This document shows positions 11,301 to 22,850 of a stretch of 64,000 nt of DNA, piece by piece. This DNA is from Siphonodentalium dalli. Lineage: Eukaryota > Mollusca > Scaphopoda > Gadilida > Siphonodentaliidae. How positions within the stretch are numbered: the first letter of the stretch is position 1; every line of letters begins with the position of its first letter. The stretch lies in NCBI GenBank assembly GCA_032622095.1, contig CP136064.1, positions 148,120,864 to 148,184,863 of the forward strand, in the 5' to 3' direction. The notes below the pieces were generated by a model, which did not search any database, was not told the DNA's origin, and saw only the letters and a list, made by a program, of their open reading frames with translations. A program made the position numbers and the translations under genes.

Positions 11301-12166
11301 GTGAGTTCATAAAACAGTGATAGCTACTTTACATGGTATCTAATAATGTACGTAGCCCCAATTCCTATCGCTACTGCAATATCTATGCATGATGGTTTAT
11401 CTCCCCTGATCATGGCTATAAACAGATTTAGGAATACCCTTTCTGTTTTTGTTGTGATCGAGCCACGTGATATTGGGCAATGACAGTAGAAGTCGTAAGA
11501 AAAAGACATATATTGAGCTTAATTGGCAATACGACGGTCAAATGAGAAGTTTTCGACTCGGACACAGCGAATATCTACCGGAGACGCGGAAACCGATTAG
11601 GAAGAACAGCGAAAGGTGTGTGGCTTCTCTGACATTGATTTTGCGCATTACTTGTGTTAGTGGTGCACAAGATTCAACTTCAAGAAGACTGCGCGATTTT
11701 CATTCAAAACAACAACATTTTCGTGGCCCACAAAAACCTTAAAGGATATCTAATACCATAGAAATCGGATATGAAAAAAACGAGAGTGGTAGTCCCAATC
11801 TAATTGGACGCTGTTTTGAGAATTTTCTATTCTGGACACTGATGTTTCACAATGCACAGCTAGGTCAATTCAGATTTATGATTTAGATGAATGTTTCAGC
11901 TTTAATATGGCTAGAACAATCGTATACGGTTATCTTGTTGGAAAAAGATTACAAAACTACGATGCAATTAGGGAAGTAAATCACCTACATTGTATTTTCG
12001 TTGCTTTCTCTGACGGCAATCCAGTGTAAGGCGTTTTCAACACTGCTAACAAAGAGCTATTCGAAATTGATGCTTGTTTGTCATATATAAAATTATTTGT
12101 AGTCATTTCGCTTGTTGCTCCAAAATCAGTTGGATGGCTCAAACAACAACATTGCGTATATCACTA
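11301..12166 (+). other. probable intron of the CBM14 gene, no other gene seen
   Basis: It starts with the GTGAGT donor. I find no convincing exon here. A 91-codon frame at 11467-11742 has no recognisable domain and no splice or repeat support. One possible acceptor is at 14551 (pyrimidine-rich, ending TACAG). Joined in phase 1 it would end the protein after two codons. This is a guess. Confidence 0.4.
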
Positions 12167-12868
12167 TATGGGAGACCAAATTCACATTTAATAGCTAATC
12201 ACGCTTAAGTGTAATTCCATTACGCTTCAGTGTGACTCCATTACGCTTAATCATAATTGGTTTTTTTTATATAGCATTACAACCTTTTATTCCACACCCA
12301 TTGACGTGAGGCACATGTATTCAACGGAATCCAAGCCATTGAATACATATTAGTGTATACCTCTAGTGGAATACAAGCCGGAACTATTCTTGTTGACGTT
12401 GTCGCCAAGAAAGATGACGTACATTACGTCGATCATCCGCTTCCGGTGATCCCCTCATAATTACTGGTTATTTGTCAGACTTAAATCACAATAAAGGTAG
12501 CTATAGTAACAATGGAGGTGACATTCCTGGATTGAACTTATTTGACTGAACGGTGTAGAATAAATACAGAACACAACTTACATCATAATCTCGAATCTTT
12601 TATCGAACTCGTTGCGGACGGCGCAAAGTTATATTTCGCTCGAGCTACGCTCTCGCGAAATATATCCTTGCGCCATCCGCAACTCATTCGATAAAACATT
12701 CTCGATTAAGATGCGCGTTGTGTTCTGTCTATTAAGCATAATGTGTTATACACTTGATGGAAATCTAAATTATGCTTAATCGTTGCGCATTAAGCTTAAA
12801 TTTATGCTGAAGATTAATTAATTACACTTAGCGTAATTAGCTATTAAATGTGAATTTGACCTCCCAAA
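12167..12868. mobile_element. palindromic MITE with TIRs
   Basis: The left end is TGGGAGnCCAAATTCACA then TTTAATAGCTAAT. The right end, about 12822-12868, is its reverse complement. Inner copies of TTACGCTTAnTGTnA words continue the mirror symmetry. No transposase and no clear TSD. A second palindrome (12562-12732) sits inside. Confidence 0.7.
12562..12732. repeat. near-perfect hairpin-forming palindrome
   Basis: The left arm contains CAGAACACAAC, ATCTCGAAT, TTTTATCGAACTCGTTGCGG and TATATTTCGC. The right arm returns GCGAAATATA, CCGCAACTCATTCGATAAAA, ATTCTCGAT and GTTGTGTTCTG. The loop is only a few bases around CGAGCTACGCTCTCG. It is nested in the MITE at 12167-12868. Confidence 0.75.
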
Positions 12869-13263
12869 TGTAAAATTGTTTTCTCGTACACTTTGCACCA
12901 CACGTTTGGTTGTTTCGCACCATACAGTTGGTCATTTCTCACCACATGTTCCGTCGTTTCCCACAAATGTTAATTGGTCATACATACCATGTGAAAAAAA
13001 TATTTTAAAGAACATATTACGTCACGTGATGACAACGCGCCAATTAAATACATTTCTTTCTTTTTTCTTTTCTTTTTTTTGCAGAGAAAACAACAAATTG
13101 TGACAACAAAGTTCAGGTTATATAAAAAAAAAACATCATACCGATATACCTTTTACTCAATGACAGGAATCATCCAAATTATACTCGTATGAAATGTCCA
13201 GAACCGTGCTATGAAACATCTCTATCATTATCTATGTGAAACTTTCATGGCACAAAATATCCA
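12869..13263. other. non-coding stretch
   Basis: AT-rich unique-looking sequence with T- and C-rich runs. I see no gene, RNA or repeat structure in it. Confidence 0.4.
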
Positions 13264-14302
13264 GCACAGGCCCCTGGGGAAATACTAAAATACTAATATA
13301 GACAATACCAGTGACAAATGATCAATTTTTGGCTAAAACCACACCAACTATCAAAACACTACTAAATTCTAGAAATCGACAATTGCAGCCAAAATCTCCT
13401 CAGCAATAGAATTCCCTTTCATTTGACATATAACTCGGCGAAATTGACCGAAGCGAAGTCGAGATATCGTATCGGAATCTACTTAAATCTACGGAAGAAA
13501 TCGGGTCGTCAATCACATAACCTATACATGCTCATATATGTTCCGCAAGTCATTCCGAAGCCACCCTTATCTTTTTTTATTTCATCCGATGTGTTTGTGC
13601 TCAATTTTTCAACTTTATTCAGCAAACGGATTCGAAAAAACAAGACGTGTCTGCGACTGGCAGTAAATTTTGACCGGTCTGCTAATTGATTGACAATAAT
13701 GGAGATTAAAGTTCAAAAAATTTATGATGGCAATCATGGCATAATCAATAATCAATATGCATTAAAATTCATCGAAAATAGCGTTACCTTGACCCCCCCC
13801 CCCCACATTCCTGTTATACTTTCGCTTTCAAAATTTACTGCCAGTCGCAGACAAGTCTAGTTTCTTGAATTCGTTTGATGAATAAAGTTGGAAAATTGAG
13901 ACAAAAACATCGGATGAAATAAAAAAGGTATGGATGGCTTCGGAATGACTTGAGGAACATATATGAGCATTTATAGGTATTGTCATCGCGTTTAAGTACA
14001 CGTTCGCGATAAAATTTGTGCTCTAAAATATTGATTTTATAATTAGGTCAAAAGCTTCTGAGCGGACAGAGAGATTGACGAGCCGATTTCTTCGTTCAAT
14101 TCCGCCGAGTATATGTCAAATGAAAGGGAATATTTCATTGCCTGTAATACACAGTTGATGATATTTTGGCTGCAATTATCAATTTCTATAATTTATTAGG
14201 GTTTTTATAGTTGGTGTTGTTTTATCCAAAACGATCATTTGAACATAGTCATTGGTATAGTCTATATTGGTATTTTAGTAATTTCCGCCAGGGCATGTGA
14301 TT
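13264..14302. mobile_element. foldback element with about 400-bp inverted arms
   Basis: The left arm (13264-13680) and right arm (13826-14302) are inverted copies. Matching words include CTAATATAGAC with GTCTATATTGG, TTTCATTTGACATATAACTCGGCG with its eroded mirror, and ACTGCCAGTCGCAGAC with GTCTGCGACTGGCAGT. The centre holds a C10-11 run. There is no transposase. Ends look like CACAGGCCCCTGG and CCAGGGCATGTG, but no TSD was found. Confidence 0.7.
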
Positions 14303-14734
14303 GATTGGCTGTTCATTCAAGTGTACATTATTTCAAAATAAAACAGAGTATTAATTTTCGTACTAAGTTCGATCATGAATTAATTATACATGTATAGTCA
14401 CAGGTGCTTGTAAAGAAAACGAGTAAAATAAAAATAATAGAAATTAAAATGAGGATGCCACTTTAACAAACGTATAGCTATTCTATTGATATAAATAAAC
14501 GCATTGGTTTTCCATTTTAATTTTACTTGTTTTCTTGATATAAATATACAGGAAGCTGAGTATTTTCAGAGCAAGATGTCTGGAATCTGGATATCTGGCC
14601 CACTCAATGCATGTGTGATCGCAGAAATCAGGGACGTGGCTAGAGGATCTCCGTTGGGTAGGGGGTCCACCTTTAAATTTTCGACCGCGCTCACTTGGAA
14701 AGAAACGTTTATGAGGAAGCTTCAGATATAAAAG

Positions 14735-14945
14735 GGTTATTCATATATAACGGTTTCCCATTTGGCGCCTCGCATATATATAAGACAATGCAATGGCTTA
14801 CACGGTCAATGTAACTATTGTTTGGCCAATGAATTCTCTTATATATGCGAGTCTGCCTATTGAAGACTCGCGTATATAAGAGAATACATTGGCACCGGGT
14901 TTTCGCAAAATTCCAATAAGCTCCAGTCATGAAATGGTTAATGTG
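14735..14945. repeat. dispersed short repeat with CTCGCATATATAAG words
   Basis: CTCGCATATATATAAGACAATGCAATGG and TCTCTTATATATGCGAGTC, with GTATATAAGAGAATACATTGGC, recur in direct and inverted form. Related pieces are at 23895-24036, 51410-51480 and 51762-51845, some followed by ATGAAATGGTTAAT. It looks like a small family that pairs into hairpins. Confidence 0.55.
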
Positions 14946-15007
14946 CAATATTATTTGAACTTTCCTCTTTCCTCACAACACTTTCGATTGTGAAAAGATA
15001 GCATCAA

Positions 15008-15200
15008 AATGTGTTTGGAAATTCCTTCACAGTTCGTAAGTCTAACACACATTTTGTTCAAAAATATGTTTGTCTTCATCAATATTTTGTACACAATCTA
15101 GTCAGAAAGTTACTAAAGCAATGAAAACGCTGTTCCCTTTTATCTAGTTTTTGAAATACCTGACCATAATATGTTGAATTTGTCTCAGTGTGATAAACTC
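15008..15200. repeat. fragment of the long inverted-repeat family seen at 36.6-39.9 kb
   Basis: TTTGGAAATTCCTTCACAGT, ATGTTTGT, ACACAATCTAG, AAACAATGAAAACG-like and GACCATAA words occur in the same order as around 38550-38580 and 39425-39530. Fragment only. Confidence 0.5.
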
Positions 15201-15258
15201 CAGTTTTTTGAAGGCACACAACTTGAAAAATTCTTATCATAGGCCTACAGAAGAATTA

Positions 15259-17930
15259 CAGTCAGATGCTCGTAGCCCGTTTATATATAACCATGGGTAT
15301 ATATGCCAGATATAACCGTACAAAAAAAACGCCGTTCTTTTCACCGTGTATTTATTCATGGTGTGCGTGCCTGTGGTTGTCCGTAACATGGTGCCCGGTG
15401 TTATTGCTTTGAAAGGTAATCATGTTCGACTGGTGTTGTCAGATTGCTAATATGATATTAGCGAAATTTCCAACACTTGGACAGTTTGTGTCCTGGTCCC
15501 TCCCCCGTGGCCAGTCAAAAAACTGCCAGTTAATTTAAGAAAACAATATTCTCATGCATTTGGTAAATATTGTCATTGGAATTGTCATCAGTTGAAATTT
15601 TCCAACTCTAGGAAGGTTTGAGGCTAGTCTAGATGCTAGGATTTTGAGATTTTCTTGTTCAGATTAAAAAAAAAATGCCGACTATCGTTGTCATTGTCCA
15701 TTCCCCCGTGGCCAATACAAAACTGCCAAACAATATTTTACTTCATTTGGTCAAACTTGTGGACTGAAATAGTCATCAGTTGGAGAGTTTTCCAACCTGA
15801 GGGGGAGAATGAGGTTTGAAATTTCCAACACCAGGAAAGGTTCAATTGAGGCCAGTCTAGATGCATGCTAGGATTTAATATTTTCTTTTATAGTTTTAAA
15901 AAATTTCTCACACCGGGCCGAAGAACCATGGTCAACCCGGTGTGTCCCCGCCTTAAGCTTGCCCGTAGCCGTGGTAATTTGTCTGGAGTTAGACCATTAG
16001 ATGTTATGTTTATCCAATTGTTCAGGTTAAACTATCTGAATTTTCAAACCTGGAATATAGGTTTAAAAAAAATATATACAGGATATTAGGCGTGAGCACT
16101 GATGTAAGGGGGTGTGCAAATGGAATTTGTGTTTGGTGTGATTCTGATTCAAGGGGGTGCAGTTGGAATTTCCCATGGTGGACATCCCCTAACGGAAACC
16201 ATATAGCCACGTCCCTGGATATAGAGAGGCAAACAGAACGATACCATATATATACAATATGCGGTTGCATCTAATTTGGATTTATTGGGATGTCTTTAGT
16301 GCACTTTTGTGGTTACGAGAGCTCATTTCCCCCTGATTTCTGTTCAATATGTGGTCGTCTTCTTTAAAAGTTTTCTGTGATTTCAAACAGACAGGGGTGG
16401 CACCAGGATATCCCCGACAGGGGCGGGCTTTAGCTGCCGGGTTGACAATTACATAACTCATCGACGGGGGGTGGCTATGACTCCCGACAGGGCTGGGATG
16501 TAGCCCGTGACCCCCCCCCCCCCCCGGTGCCACCCAACATAACTTAGTATCGATTATTTAGAATGGGGTGTCAAGCAGGGACTTGTCGACAGGGGTGGTT
16601 ATGCAGGGGTCTTACCCCCAATTGTAGTCATACCTAATACCCCGAGCAAAATTAATTGGAAAATTCGCACCAAAATTAGGTTGAAATTGTTTGATTTTCC
16701 AACACTTTCTTAGTGACGAATTCGTTGTTTTTAGACCAACATTTGCATATTTCCCTTTCATTTGCAAAATTATGGACTCAAATGGCCATCAGTTGGCATT
16801 TTTTAAACCTATGGGTGAGTGTCAGGTTAATAACTTCCCAGAATTGGAAAACTTGAGGCCGGTCTATGCTATAGGATTGTCAAATGTTCATGTTTCAAAA
16901 AATGTTCTCACATCGGGCCTAACAATCGGCCGACCCGTGTGTTCTCTATGGAATCCTATTAGGGCCACTTGCTAATGGCGCTTTCTGCGATTTCGGCGCG
17001 ATGCGCCGAAAGCGACAAAAAGTGCGCCATTAGTAACGCGCCGAAAGCGACAAAATATGCGCCGTTACGGTGCACTATTTGTCGCTTTCGGGGCACTTTT
17101 TGTCGCTTTCGGCGCTTTCGGTGCGCGCGCCGAAAGCAACAAAATGTGCGCCATTAGGGCATGTTTCGGCGCGCGCCGAAAGCGACAAAAAGTGCGCCGA
17201 AAGCGCCATTAGCAAGTGGCCCTAATAGGATTCCATAGTTCTGTGTCCTTGCCAGTAGTTACTCGCTAATTAATTTAAGAAAAAATAGATCGGGTGTAAA
17301 TTTGTGTGGTGTTATACCACTAGATGTTGAGATGTTTTAATCTCATACTGGACCGAACCATCTTTTTCACCCCCCCCCCCGCACGACAAGTGGCCACAAT
17401 ATTACTGGTTCATTTGGAATAGTCTACCATCTGGTAGTCTGTGAGGGAACATTTGGGAAAAATCAAAGGGGGGGGTGCAAATTGATTTACGCAAACTTAT
17501 TAGTTTGGTGTGGTTCAATGGGGTGGGTGCAGTTGGAAATTCCAAGGTGGAGACCACCCCAACGAAAACCCTCTAACCAAGTCTCGAGTGCCAAATATCC
17601 CACACTCAACCAGGGGTGCCTCTCGCAACTTTAGTTTCTGCCCTCGGCATAGGCTTATTTGTTTCTTATCCGATAATACACTTCACCGGCGGCAATGTAT
17701 TAACCATACTCTGAAATAAAACGCGTCCGTGACGATCACACGATAAAGTCGTGCTGCAAGTAAGACGATAATTGTGTTGTAGAACTGATACGGAAGACCG
17801 ATTGTCAAAAAATTCAACATCAAAATACACAGGGCAAGACTTATCGATCCAAATTAAGGAGTGTGTTTTCGTTGTGTGTTTTCCGCATATACCCATGGTT
17901 ATATATAAACGGGCTACGAGCATCTGACTG
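15259..17930. mobile_element. 2.67 kb non-autonomous DNA transposon with TTA duplication
   Basis: The ends CAGTCAGATGCTCGTAGCCC and GGGCTACGAGCATCTGACTG are inverted copies. The mirror runs on through TTTATATATAACCATGGGTATAT. TTA is present on both sides (15256-15258 and 17931-17933). A 3-bp TSD would suit PIF/Harbinger or CACTA-type elements, but no transposase is present. The body holds two or three diverged copies of a module of roughly 240 bp with CCCGTGGCCA, CATCAGTTGGA and GCCAGTCTAGATGC. A G4-family MITE is inserted at 16946-17238. Confidence 0.7.
16946..17238. mobile_element. short G4-family MITE, TSD TTCT
   Basis: The termini CTATGGAATCCTATTAGGG and their complement match the ends of the 2.56 kb element at 4325-6886. 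TTCT is duplicated at 16942-16945 and 17239-17242. The 293-bp body is almost wholly GCGCCGAAAGCGACAAAA-type blocks in both directions. Confidence 0.85.
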
Positions 17931-17950
17931 TTAATCATTATATCTTCCTA

Positions 17951-18480
17951 CTAGAAGGTGACCCGACTTCGTCCGGGGTCAAACACCAACACCCCAAAAA
18001 TGGTGGAAATCGGCCCAGCGGATACCGTGAAATCGGCCCAGCGGATACCGAGATACCCTATGCATCAAATTTGGTCCGTAAAAATCCGCCAGTTTAACCC
18101 GATTTGATTTCCACTCAAGTATATAAACGCGCCTCATATACACACGCTCATTAATTATCAAGTTTCAACGTAAAGATAAATTACCATCGGTGCCCGAGAT
18201 ATCGCCAAGACGTCTGAAACAGTCAAATGCATCGGCCGGTTAAGCGTTAACGTGATCTAACGTTATGACCTCTAACGACGTCATATATAAGTTAAGCATT
18301 GTTTTTATCCTGATGGAAGATAGTACCACTTCTTCTTGATAATTGAGGCAGATAACTAAAACGGATACATACGCATTATATATCGTTGGAAAGAGGAAAC
18401 ACGAAAGATTCTCACAGTGTCATTATTATGACTGGCATTTTATTATTCGCGCTGTTTCGAATCGATTTGTAAGCACCGAA
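17951..18480 (-). mobile_element. Helitron-like unit B1 (5' truncated)
   Basis: Read on the minus strand, the unit ends with the CCCGGACGAAGTCGGG-type hairpin (one stem base changed) and CTAG (17951-17954), before a T. Its 5' portion is lost: it stops at GTAAGCACCGAACTC, where unit B2 begins. Content resembles unit A1. Confidence 0.65.
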
Positions 18481-19194
18481 CTCAGAAGGTGACCCGACTT
18501 CGTCCGGGCTATTCAAAAATCAAATTTCAAGTCGATAGCTCCACCCGTTTCCGAGATCTGGTCTGCGCATGCACGAAGCTGGCGTCGCACGGGCTCGGCG
18601 ATCCGATAAAATTCGTATCTGGGGCAAGATACATTCACATACCAAATTTCAAGTCGATAGCTCCACCCGTTTCCGAGATATATATATTGCCCAATGTCAT
18701 TTGCGGATACCTCGGCCGGTGATGAGTTAACGCGACATCGGCCGGTTAAGAGTTAAACGCGATCACGTCACGATCTGTTGACGGCGTAATATATTTACGG
18801 AATGTTTTTCGATGAGCGAAGCATGGTCCTGCGTTCTTCCCGATAATTCAGGTAGAAACGTAGGTAGGCGTGTGATACATCATTGGAAAGAGGAAGCGCC
18901 ACAGATTCTAACCGTGCAAATTATATGACTGGCAATTTATTATTCGCGCTATATCGAATCGATTTGTGAGCACCGAACTGAAATATATTAGCGCAAAACG
19001 GCGTAAAAACAGATTTGACCTCGGCACGTGAAAAGTTGACCTCGGATCTGAAAATTAATATACCTATGTCACTTCCCGACCGATAGTAGCCTCACATACG
19101 AAGTTTCATCGAAATCGGGTCGGCCGTTTTCGAGTTCATCGCGAACACACACACAGACACACACACAAACAGATCTTCCAAAATATATAATAGA
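18481..19194 (-). mobile_element. Helitron-like unit B2
   Basis: The minus-strand start is TCTATTATATATTTTGG at 19194. The 3' end is slightly altered (CTCAG for CTAG) at 18481-18485. It contains the GATAGCTCCACCCGTTTCCG module, which is shared with unit B7. Confidence 0.65.
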
Positions 19195-19927
19195 CTAGTA
19201 GGTGACCCGACTTCGTCCGGGCTTTGACCTTGAATTGTCCATTTTGAAGGTCAAGGTCAAGTGGGGTCACGATTTGACCAGTCCAAAACACTGCCCGGAC
19301 AAAAGTACCCGACAAACGTGCCCGTCGAAATCCATACGGTTTTACCTTCAATTGATCATTTAGAAGGTCAAGGTCAGGTCGGAGTCACGATTTGACCCGT
19401 CCAAAATACTCAGTGGACAAAAGTAACCCTATGTATGAAATTTCGTGGAAATCCCATCAAAATTCGAGATTTGACCTTGAAATGACCCGATTTCAAGGTC
19501 AAGGTCACGTCGCACGGGCAAATGAATATGCTTATGAGACTCCCCATACGAAAGTACCCCCACAAACCAAGTTTCATCAAAATCCCGTGATATTCGGGCG
19601 TTTGACCTTGAAATGACCAGATTTCAAGGTCAATGTCACGTCGCACGGGCAAATTAATAGGCCTATGCCACTCCCCGGCCGAAGGTATCCTCACATACCA
19701 AGTTTCATCGAAATCCCGTGATATTCTGGCGTTTGACCTTGAAATGACCCGATTTAAAGGTCAAGGTCACGTCGCACGGACAAATTAATAGGCCCATGCC
19801 ACCCACGGCCGAAAATACCCCCACATACCAAGTTTCATCGAAATCGGCTCGGCCGTTTTCGAGTTCATCGCGAACACACAGACACACAGACACACACACA
19901 AACAGATCTTCCAAAATATATAATAGA
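19195..19927 (-). mobile_element. Helitron-like unit B3
   Basis: CTAG at 19195-19198 directly follows the 5' end of B2 with no spacer. The 5' TCTATTATATATTTTGG is at 19927. It carries several modules of the type AAACTTGGTATGTGnGGnTA alternating with TTTGACCTTGAAATGACC. Confidence 0.75.
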
Positions 19928-20725
19928 CTAGAAGGTGACCCGACTTCGTCCGGGCTTTGACCTTGAATTGACCATTTTGAAGGTCAAGGTCAGGTGGGGT
20001 CAAACACCAACACCCCAAAAATGGTGGAAATCGGCCCAGCGGATACCGGGAAATCGGCACAGCGGATACCGAGATACCCTATGCATCAAATTTCGTCCGT
20101 AAAAATCCGCCAGTTTAACCCGATTTGATTTCCACTCAAGTATATAAACGCGCCTCATATACACACGCTCATTAATTATCAAGTTTCAACGTAAAGATAA
20201 ATTACCATTGGTGCCCGAGATATCGCCAAGACGTCTGAAACAGTCAAATGCATCGGCCGGTTAAGCGTTAACGTGATCTAACGTTATGACCTCTAACGAC
20301 GTCATAGAAGTTACGCATTGTTTTTATCCTGATGGAAGATAGTACCACTTCTTCTTGATAATTGAGGCAGATAACTAAAACGAATACATACGCATTATAT
20401 ATCGTTGGAAAGAGGACACACGAAAGATTCTCACAATGTCATTATTATGACTGGCATGTTATTATTCGCGCTGTTTCGAATCGATTTGTAAGCACCGAAC
20501 TCAAATGAAAGTCCCGTAACACAGCGTAAAAACAGATTTGACCTCGGCACGTGAAAAGTTGAATTGGATCTGAAAATTAATATGCCTATGCCACTTCCCG
20601 ACCGATAGTACCCTCACATACGAAGTTTCATCGAAATCGGGTCGGCCGTTTTCGAGTTCATCGCGAACACACACACACACACACACCACACACACACAGA
20701 CAGATCTTCCAAAATATATAATAGA
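19928..20725 (-). mobile_element. Helitron-like unit B4
   Basis: The unit begins and ends with the same termini, abutting B3 and B5 without extra bases. The interior is close to unit A2's first part: GATATCTCGGGCACC, a GACGTCGTTAGAGGTCATAA-like block and GCGCGAATAATAACATG blocks in inverse orientation. Confidence 0.75.
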
Positions 20726-21344
20726 CTAGAAGGTGACCCGACTTCGTCCGGGCTTTGACCTTGAATTGTCCATTTTGAAGGTCAAGGTCAAGTGGGGTAA
20801 CGATTTGACCAGTCCAAAACACTGCCCGGACAAAAGTACCCGACAAACGTGCCCGTCGAAATCCATCCGGTTTTACCCGATTTGACATTGAATTGATCAT
20901 TTTGAAGGTCAAGGTCTGGTCGGGGTCACGATTGGACCCGTCCAAAACAATCGGTGAACAAAAGTAACCCAACGTATCAAATTTCGTCGAAATCCCATCA
21001 AAATTGGCGATTTGACCTTGAAGTTACCCGATTTCAAGGTCAAGGTCACGTCGCACGGGCAAATGAATATGCTTATGAGACTCGCCATAAGAAAGTACCC
21101 CCACATACCAAGTTTCATCGAAATCCCGTGATATTCGGGCGTTTGACCTTGAAATGACCCGATTTCAAGGTCAAGGTGACGTCGCACGGACAAATTAATA
21201 TGCCTATGTTCGTCCCCGGCCGAAAATACCCCCACATACCAAGTTTCATCGAAATCGGTTGGGACGTTTTCGAGTTCATCGCGAACACACACACAGACAC
21301 ACACACACAGACACACAGATCTTCCAAAATATATAATAGATAGA
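20726..21344 (-). mobile_element. Helitron-like unit B5
   Basis: Termini as in B3. The 5' junction to B6 has four extra bases (a second TAGA). By eye about seven copies of TCAAGGTCA (either strand) fall in these 619 bases. It is nearly identical over most of its length to unit B8. Confidence 0.75.
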
Positions 21345-22261
21345 CTAGAAGGTGACCCGACTTCGTCCGGGCTTTGACCTTGAATTGTCTATTTTGAAGG
21401 CCAAGGTCAAGTGGGGTCACGATTTGACCCGTCCAAAACACAGTGCCCGAACAAAAGTACCCGACAAAAGTACCCGTCGAAATCCATCCGGTTTTACCCG
21501 ATTTGACCTTGAATTGACCATTTTGAAGGTCAAGGTCAGGTGGACCAACACCCCAAAAATGGTGGAAATCGGCCCAGCGGATACCGGGAAATCGGCCCAG
21601 CGGATACCGAGATACCCTATGCATCAAATTTCGTCCGAAAAAAATCCGCCAGTTTAACCCGATTTGATTTCCACTGAAGTATATAAACGCGCCTCATATA
21701 CACACGCTCATTAATTATCAAGTTTCAACGTAAAGATAAATTACCATCGGTGCCCGAGATATCGCCAAGACGTCTGAAACAGTCAAATGCATCGGCCGGA
21801 GAAGAGTTAACGTGATCTAACTTTATGACCTCTAACGACGTCATAGAAGTTACGCATTGTTTTTACCCTGATAGAAGATCGTACCACTTCTTCTTAATAA
21901 TTGAGGCAGATAACTAAAACGGATACATACATATTATATATCGTTGGAAAGAGGAAACACGAAAGATTCTCATAGTGTCATTATTATGACTGGCATGTTA
22001 TTATTCGCGCTGTTTCGAATCGATTTGTAAGCACCGAACTGAAATATATTAGCGCAAAACGGCGTAAAAACAGATTTGACCTCGGCACGTGAAAAGTTGA
22101 CCTCGCACGGACAAATTAATAGGCCTATGTTCGTCCCCGGCCGAAAATACCCCCACATACCAAGTTTCATCGAAATCGGGTGGGACGTTTTCGAGTTCAT
22201 CGCGAACACACACACACAGACACACACACAGACACACAGATCTTCCAAAATATATAATAGA
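21345..22261 (-). mobile_element. Helitron-like unit B6
   Basis: Full-length unit with both termini, 917 bases, the same length and layout as unit A2 on the other strand at 8100-9016. The two are long-type copies. Confidence 0.8.
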
Positions 22262-22850
22262 CTAGCCGATGAGCCCGACGTTGTCCGGGCTATTCAAAAA
22301 CCAAATTTCAAGTCGATAGCTCCACCCGTTTCCGAGATCTGGTCTGCGCATGCGTGAAGCTGGCGTCGCACAGGCTCGGCGACCCGATAAAATTCGTATC
22401 TGTGGCAAGATACATTCACACACCAAATTTCAAGTCGATAGCTCCATCCGTTTCCGAGATCTGGTCTGCGCATGCGCGAAGCTGGCGTCGCACATTTCAA
22501 GTCGATAGCTCTACCCGTTTCCGAGATCTCGTCTGCGCATGCGCGAAGCTGGCGTCGCACGGGCTCGGCGACCCGATAAAATTCGTATCCGGGGCAAGAT
22601 ACATTCACATAGCAAATTTCAAGTCGATAGCTCCACCCGTTTCCGAGATCTCGTCTGCGCATGCGCGAAGCGGGCGCCGCACGGGCTCGCCAATACGACA
22701 ACGTGCACCGCCTGGTCAAACTACACACACGTACCAAGTTTCGTCCCGATCGGTCGAGAATCGTAGATTTGTATTAATGACAGACAGACAGACAGACAAA
22801 CAAACAAACAAACATACATACAGACAGAGGTCTTCAAAATATATATGAGA
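22262..22850 (-). mobile_element. Helitron-like unit B7, divergent
   Basis: The 3' hairpin here is CCCGGACAACGTCGGG: the stem is kept while the loop differs from the other units (AAC for GAA). The interior is a different sequence, mostly the tandem repeat at 22293-22690, then a GACA/AAAC microsatellite. The 5' end is degenerate. Confidence 0.7.
22293..22690. repeat. tandem repeat of about 95-150-bp units
   Basis: AAGTCGATAGCTCnACCCG, TTTCCGAGATCTnGTCTGCG and a CATGCGCGAAGCTGGCGTCGC block recur four times, separated by variable GGGCTCGGCGACCCGATAAA pieces. All lie inside unit B7. Confidence 0.75.

Noticed and set aside
22290-22700. Possible CRISPR-like array of regularly repeated units
   Set aside because: Unit lengths vary, spacers are themselves repeats, and the setting is an animal transposon.
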